Source: Macrolepiota albuminosa
Taxonomy: Eukaryota > Basidiomycota > Agaricomycetes > Agaricales > Agaricaceae
Length of the DNA: 64,000 nucleotides
Assembly: GCA_027475525.1 (NCBI GenBank)
Contig: JAMWFC010000044.1
Coordinates: 1 to 64,000 of the forward strand
Direction: 5' to 3'
Part shown: piece by piece, positions 57,653 to 64,000 of the stretch
How the letters are laid out: each line of letters opens with the position of its first letter
How positions within the stretch are numbered: position 1 is the first letter of the stretch
The notes under the pieces: model-generated
Databases searched by the model: none
What the model was told of the DNA's origin: nothing
The model's input: the letters and a program-made list of their open reading frames with translations, nothing else
Program-made: the position numbers and the translations under genes

Positions 57653-60600
57653 ATGGCATCTGCTGGAAGCTATGACGGGCTGCATTCATCTGCATCCTAC
57701 GGTCATGGCGACTCATGGCGGCCCTCTGCAGGTTCTTCTTGGGTGGATGTAAGCTACTGTCTCGTTTCTCCTTCATTTTTATCTATCTGAATTTTTTCAG
57801 CGAGATGCTTATTACGCTCGACGCCCAGCATCGCCTGGCCGACGATATCCGTCTTACGATGCATATTATCCTCCAGAGGACAGCTACAGACCGAATAACT
57901 ACCGGCCTGAAGACGATGATCCGTACTATAGCCGTTCACCAAGCCCCGACCATTACTCTCGGTATGGTCGGCCTGTAGACACCTGGGACCGGACAGAGCC
58001 GTGGGGTAGTGTCCATGCTCCTTGGGATGAGCCTATAGTTTCCTCTACTTCTCCAACTTCCTCAGCATCCAAAGTTTGGAGGGATCCTATGATTGCGACT
58101 AGAATGTTTGAACCCTCAGACTCATGGAAGCAAAGCCATGTTGATCGATTTCCTCGTTATGACAGGTAACTTTCTATCTTAATATCACAGAGCTAGTTTT
58201 TTTGAGTCTATCCAGTGCCCGATTTGCAAGTGAAAGGCATGTAGGCGATCCACTTCAACCTCGGACTCCTAATTCGTATCATCCCAATGGTTATCATGGT
58301 CATCCTCTGGGTGACAGTTATCGTCCGATGGCTTACCGGGATGCTCACGCAAGGAGTGACTATTATCGGCCAGGACCTGGCTGGATTGAGCGAAATCGGC
58401 ACTTATCCAACCCCAGTCCTCAAAGAAAGAACGAAAGTTCAAATCGATACAACGAGCATAGTCGAAAGGAATCTGGCTCAGTGTCTATCGTTAGCTCTGT
58501 CTCTCCGTATCAAGCATCCCAACAAGGGCAGACTCAGGAGCGACGTTCTCATAGCTGCAGTCCTCCCTCGTCAAATCGTTCTCCCAGTCGGTCTATAAGT
58601 CGCGGTCGTCGCTCTCGGAGCCGCAATCGTTCTCACAGTGATCGCTCTCTCAGCCGTGGGCGTCTTCTGGTCCACAAACCCCCGATTCCCGCTCCTGCTA
58701 ATAAAAGCTCACTCTCTAGTCCAATGAAGGAGGTCTCTTCTGCAAAGTATAGTTGGGATCGACCTACTACTATCTCTGGTAAGACATCTGCGACAATGAC
58801 TGTGACGTCTAGCAAAGCCTTGCCTTCTGCTCAGCCACTTCAGAAGAGTTCTTGGACCAGATCAGATTCTCGCTCTTCTATTGCTTCGACACAAGGTTCT
58901 GATGCAGCTTCTTCTCATCGTTCCAAGCCACTGCCGTCTGATGCTCAGGAATATCTCTCAGTACGAGCAGCTAAAGAAGAGATACGCCAAAGTGAAAAAT
59001 CAGTATTCCAATCTGCTGATGTCGAAATGGAACCTTCTGTAGTTGTCGCTAGCCCTGGAACAGCCGAGTTTGATGCTGAAAGCGTGATGGAAACTAGCGT
59101 GAAGACTATCCGCGATCGGGATCCTTCACCTAATTCATCTTTGTGCAGAGTTGAGGCTACAACTTCATCACTCACTATATCAAGAGTGGAAGAACAGGTT
59201 TCTTCAGCTTTGCCGTCTAATAGTACGTGACGACAAAAACTGCATATGTGTTATTCTTACCTTCTAAAGGTTCAACAGCGCAACCGGCAGTCAATGGTAT
59301 TGCAAATTCTGATCCACTGATGACTGAGTTGCAGCCCGCTGTTGTCAAGTCTGAGAGCCGAGAAGAGAGTACTGTTTATGTTGATCGAAATTCCTCAGAT
59401 GTACAAATCGAAACTCTCAACTCATCACCAGCGGTTCCTACAGGAAAGGTACCCGATACAAATCAGAAAGATTCAGCGGTGGACCGTTCTCAGCCTATTT
59501 CCGCCGATTCACGCAGAACAGATATCAACGTTGTCTCCCTTCCCACACCTCTTCCTACACCCCAACCTACGCCGAATGCAGAGCGTGCTCCTTCCCCATA
59601 TCTTCTGGAAAGCATTCCAACCGAGGTGACGTCGATGAGAGATGCACTTCGGATTGTCGTCATGACAAGATTGCTTTGTGATCGGCAAACTAGAGATGAA
59701 CGCGTTGACCCTGTCCTCAAGACTGATCAGGCACTTGCAGCTCTGAGCCACCAGGACGTGCCTTTTAGTACTTCTGAACAAATTATCAAGGAAGTGTCAA
59801 GTGGTTCGGGCCTTGTGAAAAGGTTGGAGAAATTTGCGATGATTAGAAGCTCTCTTGTGGAACGGTTTGAGGAACGCCAGAATGCTCTAACAGAGAAGGT
59901 CCAGCGCCTTAGACAAGAGTATCTCTTACTTCATGAGCGCTGGCTTGCTCATTGTGCTGCTCTTGATGAGCAAAATAAAGCTGCTGTCTCAGAGCCCGAG
60001 ATCGTGCAGCCGACTGGTCGGACGACCAGGCGTTCCACCGCCAATCTTGGGGACGCTGTGCGATCAGATCTAGAAATGGAGCAAATCATCGCTAGCTTGG
60101 GTAATGACGAAGCGACGGATCCTAATCACCTTTCCCTCCGCAATCTTGCGACTATACCTGACATGATATCTGTTACACTTGGAAAGGTTCACTACGCGTA
60201 CGACGACACTAACCACAGCGTTAAAGATGCTGCTGAATATTATGGACCACATACTGGTATCCACGATTGGACTGAAGAGGAGAAAAAGATTTTCCTAGAC
60301 AAGTTCGCCGCACATCCTAAACAATTTGGAATGATCGCCGAGCACTTACCCAACAAGACCGCAGCACAATGTGTCGACTACTACTATCTTCACAAGAAGA
60401 AAGTCATTGACTTTCGTAAAGTCATCTCACAGTACGCCCCCAATAAGCGTAAGCGTGGCCGTACTGGGAAGAAGAAAGGTAATGCGTTGCTTGCTGATAT
60501 TAGGCAGCACGATGCGGAGGTGCTTGGAGAATTTGGTTCTCCCCGATCATCAGGACGTCCGAGCAGAGGTAGGAAACCGATATTCCCGCCTGAATCCAGG

Positions 60601-61676
60601 GAAATTAAGAAAGCTCTCAACTCCCGCCGCCGAAGTCAGTTAGAATTGACTCCTTCTGCGGGTTCAGCAACCCCCACTCCAGAACCTGAGTCTCGTCGAC
60701 GAGGTGGTCGGCGCAGTGCAGCTGCCCCACTGAGTCGTACTGTGTCTGTTAGCCTCGAGGATGGGGAAGAAGAAATGACTGTAAGTACATGTGTCAATCA
60801 CATAGTTTGTGGCTGATAATGGCTCTTAGGAAGAAACTTCTGAGCGACCTCTGAAACGAGTGAAAAGGGGAGGTCGAAGAGCTAACAAATCAGCAGCATC
60901 AATTGGATTTGAGTCCGGGGACACCGAAATGAAGATCGTTGAGCTTCCAGAATTGGCCAGTCGTCGCAAGTCAGGAGGCAGTGCCAATCAGTGGTCTGAT
61001 GAAGATAAGAGCACGTGTACCAGCCATTCCGTTTGTTTCTTCTTATTAACATTTATCAGGTATTTTCCTCACCCTTCTCGCCCAACACGGCGATGATTTC
61101 AAGCGCATTGCAGCCTCGATGCCGAATAAGACCAGTAGCCAAGTCAGCAATTATTACAAAGCGAATTGTGATGAGCTTGATCTCGAGAAGATTGTAGCTG
61201 GCGCGCCCCAACGTTCACCAACACCAGATGCGTCCGATGATCTACCGGAAGTGCCTACACCTACCGTAGCCGAAACGTCTGCTATAGAGGCTCCTCACCT
61301 GATGACATCCCCGAACCCCCCTCAGGTTAACGGTGTACCTGCTCCTCGTTATCCAGAACCTCCCCCTTCCCGCCCGCTCTCGCCACCGCTTCCCACTAGT
61401 CATGTCCGGGGTTACTACTCCATAAACCATCGTCCGACCTCTTATTATCCGCCTCATCCTCACCCAATGCCCACTCCTGCTTACGCACCACCTGTTTCAT
61501 ATACTTACCCTCCTTATACTGCTCCTCCTTATCCCCAGTATGATCCTTACCGGCTCTCATATTCGTTGGCAGATCCTAGCCGCCGTATGACTATACCGAT
61601 GCGGACACGAGATAGTCCTTATCCTGTTTTGTCGCAGCCTGGCCAACCTCCTTATCATTATCCATTGGAATCATGA
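57653..61676 (+). CDS. SNT1: SNT1/NCoR-like corepressor with two SANT domains
   Basis: A probable scaffold of the Set3-type histone deacetylase complex in the nucleus. The N-terminal half is long, disordered and Ser/Arg/Tyr-rich (SRSISRGRRSRSRNRSHSDR). A conserved block precedes a coiled-coil stretch (VERFEERQNALTEKVQRLRQ). SANT 1 follows: HDWTEEEKKIFLDKFAAHPK, then QFGMIAEHLPNKTAAQCVDY and YYLHKKKVID. A basic linker (NKRKRGRTGKKKGN) and SANT 2 come next: NQWSDEDKS, an intron, then FLTLLAQHGDDFKRIAASMP and NKTSSQVSNYYKAN. The C-terminus is Pro/Tyr-rich. Start MASAGSYDGLHSSASYGHG joins exon 2 in frame. About six exons, roughly 1,230 residues. Confidence 0.85.
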
Positions 61677-62687
61677 TTATCATAATACATTAATACGTCG
61701 CTATATAATATTAACAATTTTTAGGCATTTTTGCCAGTTACGTATCATCATTAGACCAGCAGCACCGTATATCAACGATGAGCAAACGATTTATGTGTAT
61801 CCGTATACATTACATCAGACGAGGGTCAACCTTCTTATTGAGATCTCGAAATACTTATACCAGAGAATAATTTGCTTGGCTCCGAGAATCTGACACGCTT
61901 TAAAAGTGACCGTGAGGTGATCAGAGATACATATTACAACATTTAAACTATATCATGGTCTCCACCGTCAGGATGAATAGACTCTGAGATCAAATATACC
62001 CCGCACAGACGATACGGTTGGCGAAAAAGCCTGAGAATACATCCGTCCATAAAAAAAATGCATTGAGCCTATAACAAACTATCGCAACAATGATATACCT
62101 GACCATGACTTGAGATAGAGGTGATTGACTCTCCAGTCCCCGTTTCTAACGAATTTTTCGATTTAATAGCAACTGGTTTATGAGACGGACAGTGCACAAT
62201 TTATGTTCACATTATCACCGATGATCATCATATGAGACGGACAGTGCACAATTTATGTTCACATTATCACCGACGATCATCAGCCTTACCCGGAGAATAC
62301 GTGGAGAAAGAGGAGGCCAATGGTCGGGCCACTGGTAAGTTCTTATATGCCGGGCACCTTGTGAGAGGCTGTATAGCCATCCTCACGCCCGGTTTCTTAG
62401 AACACACTATTTGTAGCGGGTAGGACCGGGTAGCTCAGGAGGGCTGACTAGCCTGTCCCAAACCCGGTTTATCAGATTTATGCCACCTCGCAGCTAGGGA
62501 GTGGTGGGAGGGTAAGTAAAGCAGCTACGTCGCGCCAATCTATTTTGGGGTTGCATTCAGTGTGACCTATATGTTGTCATTGATGACTCGCAAAAACAAC
62601 GAATCGGTCCGGCCCTTTCCAGAATTGACGCATAATTTGATGTAATTTTCAACAGGTTAGACTATGAGAGCAAGCACCCGTGGATTG
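61677..62687. other. Convergent 3' flanks of SNT1 and PIN4
   Basis: About 1 kb without a supported gene. It contains a 52-bp tandem duplication at 62179-62282. Confidence 0.45.
62179..62282. repeat. 52-bp tandem duplication, one mismatch
   Basis: Units are 62179-62230 and 62231-62282, differing at one base (t62222 versus c62274). The mismatch and the different period distinguish it from the 77-bp series, so it is probably real. Confidence 0.9.
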
Positions 62688-63269
62688 TCATCGGCGACCC
62701 TCCACCATGATGATATGATAACCAAAATTAGTCTTGACAAGAGACGAAACAATAGGTTTGTCGACCGTAGATGGTGTAAGTGCAAAAGCGGCTTCCTGGA
62801 AGGGACCCACCATGCTCCCTCTGACCATCCATCCCAGACTTCCTCCAGCTACACATGGGCGCTTATATTGAACGTTGTAACATCAGTGCGATGGGTTTGC
62901 GACTCACCTTTTGCCTTATCTTCTGAGTATTCTTGGGCGACTTTGTTGAACGCCTGGCCCTCCTGAGCAGATATATATCGATCAGTTGGTATGATTTGCA
63001 TCAAAAAAAAAGCGTCGAACTTGTATCTTTTGGAGGGCCTCTGTCGCCTTTGAGTATTTCTCACAAAGGATATGACGGACATTGACAGCGGTTGCAGCTT
63101 TGAGGGTGCCTTTACTACCCTTTCCATTGAACTGGTGTCAATTGCACATAGAATGAGACAGGGCATGAAGCACGGGCACCTTCGCCGTACTTTCACCTGC
63201 GTCTTCTACTCCCTTTCCTTTTTTTTCTGAGGCTTTCTTGTTGTCACTATTGGCACCTTTCTTGCCCAT
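62688..63269 (-). CDS. PIN4: Parvulin-type peptidyl-prolyl isomerase (PIN4-like)
   Basis: A small parvulin; PIN4/Par14 relatives bind pre-ribosomes and DNA. The start [20 protein letters not shown] is the basic N-terminal tail. The parvulin domain has [28 protein letters not shown], then (after an intron) [17 protein letters not shown]. The last exon has [40 protein letters not shown] and VEGRR, with conserved H in RHIL and YHI positions. Stop TGA at 62688-62690. There are three or four introns. Its start lies 173 bp from that of RLI1 on the other strand. Confidence 0.9.
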
Positions 63270-63442
63270 GGCGGTCTGTGTCCGACAAGTGTTGAATGCC
63301 GCACAACCAATGATACTTGTCCGATTGATCACAAATCACATGATCGCACCATCACACGAAGGGCTGATGAAACCTTCAAAAGTTTTCGGCCTGCTCAGTA
63401 CAATTAAACAGTTTCTGCTTCCCTTCCCTCCGTCAACGAACA
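63270..63442. promoter_or_regulatory. 173-bp divergent promoter region, PIN4 / RLI1
   Basis: The two start codons are 173 bp apart on opposite strands. Both products act in ribosome biogenesis or recycling, so shared control is plausible but inferred. Confidence 0.45.
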
Positions 63443-64000
63443 ATGGCGGACAAGATTACTCGTATAGCCATTGTCGATGCAAACAGGTGTAAACCGAAGC
63501 GATGTGCGCAGGAATGCAAGAAGGTACGACACGAGAGGATCAGTTCAGCCGATATATGGACTAATCGTGAGCCCAGTCATGTCCTGTCGTAAAAATGGGT
63601 TTGTTTTTTTCGCTTGGTTCCATGATTCTCAATATTTAAAGGATGATCGATAGGGAAATTATGTATCGAGGTAAAACCGACAGACAAGATATCATTCATC
63701 TCCGAATTTCTGTGCATTGGATGTGGTATCTGTGTAAAGAAGTGAACCTAATTTATCAAACTTTTATATCATCTGCTCAAGTTCAACAATCCAGATGCCC
63801 ATTCGAAGCCATCGCTATCATCAACCTACCAACGAATCTGGAGTCCGAAGTCACGCATCGATATACTGCGAATTCCTTTAAACTACATCGTCTTCCTACA
63901 CCTCGACCGGGCCAAGTTCTTGGTCTCGTAGGAACCAACGGTATTGGGAAGAGTACTGCTTTGAAGATTTTAGCAGGAAAGCAGAAGCCAAATCTCGGTC
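63443..64000 (+). CDS. RLI1: RLI1/ABCE1 ribosome-recycling ATPase, 5' part
   Basis: An essential Fe-S ABC protein that splits ribosomes after termination. It starts [20 protein letters not shown] with the N-terminal ferredoxin-like domain. Cluster Cys are visible in [25 protein letters not shown] and [19 protein letters not shown]. The first ABC domain begins with [19 protein letters not shown], with Walker [10 protein letters not shown] near 63930-63960. Three introns occur in the first 340 bp, one after KK, one after VVKMG and one before KCPFEA. The gene runs off the window at [10 protein letters not shown]. Confidence 0.93.

Overview
The window looks like nuclear DNA of a mushroom-forming basidiomycete (Agaricomycete type). 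Genes are tightly packed on both strands and cut by many introns of about 45-60 nt with GT-AG ends. The recognisable proteins are fungal (MSH6, EXO1, GID/CTLH subunit, SNT1-type SANT corepressor, PIG-P, PIG-S, RLI1). Alpha-kinase, KDZ-type transposon and F-box/LRR pieces are also typical of basidiomycete genomes. The sequence is a draft scaffold, with an N gap at 26358-27120.

Layout. 1.1-1.9 kb: a secreted or GPI-anchored-like protein. 2.9-24.1 kb: a gene-dense block with MSH6 (-) and an EFM7-like methyltransferase (+) sharing a 108-bp divergent promoter, a broken inverted copy of a FYV10/GID9 gene (-), a RAD51C-like gene (+), two tandem alpha/beta hydrolases (+), 5-formyl-THF cyclo-ligase (-), PIG-P (+), a C2H2 zinc-finger factor (-) and EXO1 (-). 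24-33.4 kb: few or no host genes, the N gap, a KDZ transposase fragment and a CpG-poor repeat field, ending at tRNA-Asn. 36.2-44.9 kb: NAC-beta (-), then a GNAT acetyltransferase (+) whose small intron holds a complete 6,966-bp DNA transposon. 45-64 kb: coactosin (-), RRG9/neugrin (+), a cytochrome P450 (-), a PAQR receptor (-), intact FYV10/GID9 (+), tRNA-Thr, PIG-S (-), SNT1 (+), PIN4 parvulin (-) and the start of RLI1/ABCE1 (+).

The most interesting item is the transposon at 37480-44445. It has 186-bp terminal inverted repeats, a perfect 6-bp target duplication (ATCAAT), a multi-exon integrase-type DDE transposase, an apparently intact alpha-kinase gene with an N-terminal CxxC zinc-knuckle region, and decayed captured pieces of an F-box/LRR gene and a TOM1/HUWE1-type gene. 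Removing the element and one target copy leaves a normal 55-nt intron in the host acetyltransferase gene, with the branch-point-like CTGAC intact.

A second theme is technical. Five perfect tandem duplications have exactly 77-bp spacing, and three of them break otherwise intact genes (EXO1, PIG-P, the secreted protein). Since 77 is a common largest k-mer in short-read assembly, these are probably assembly artefacts, and the genes should be read with one copy removed.
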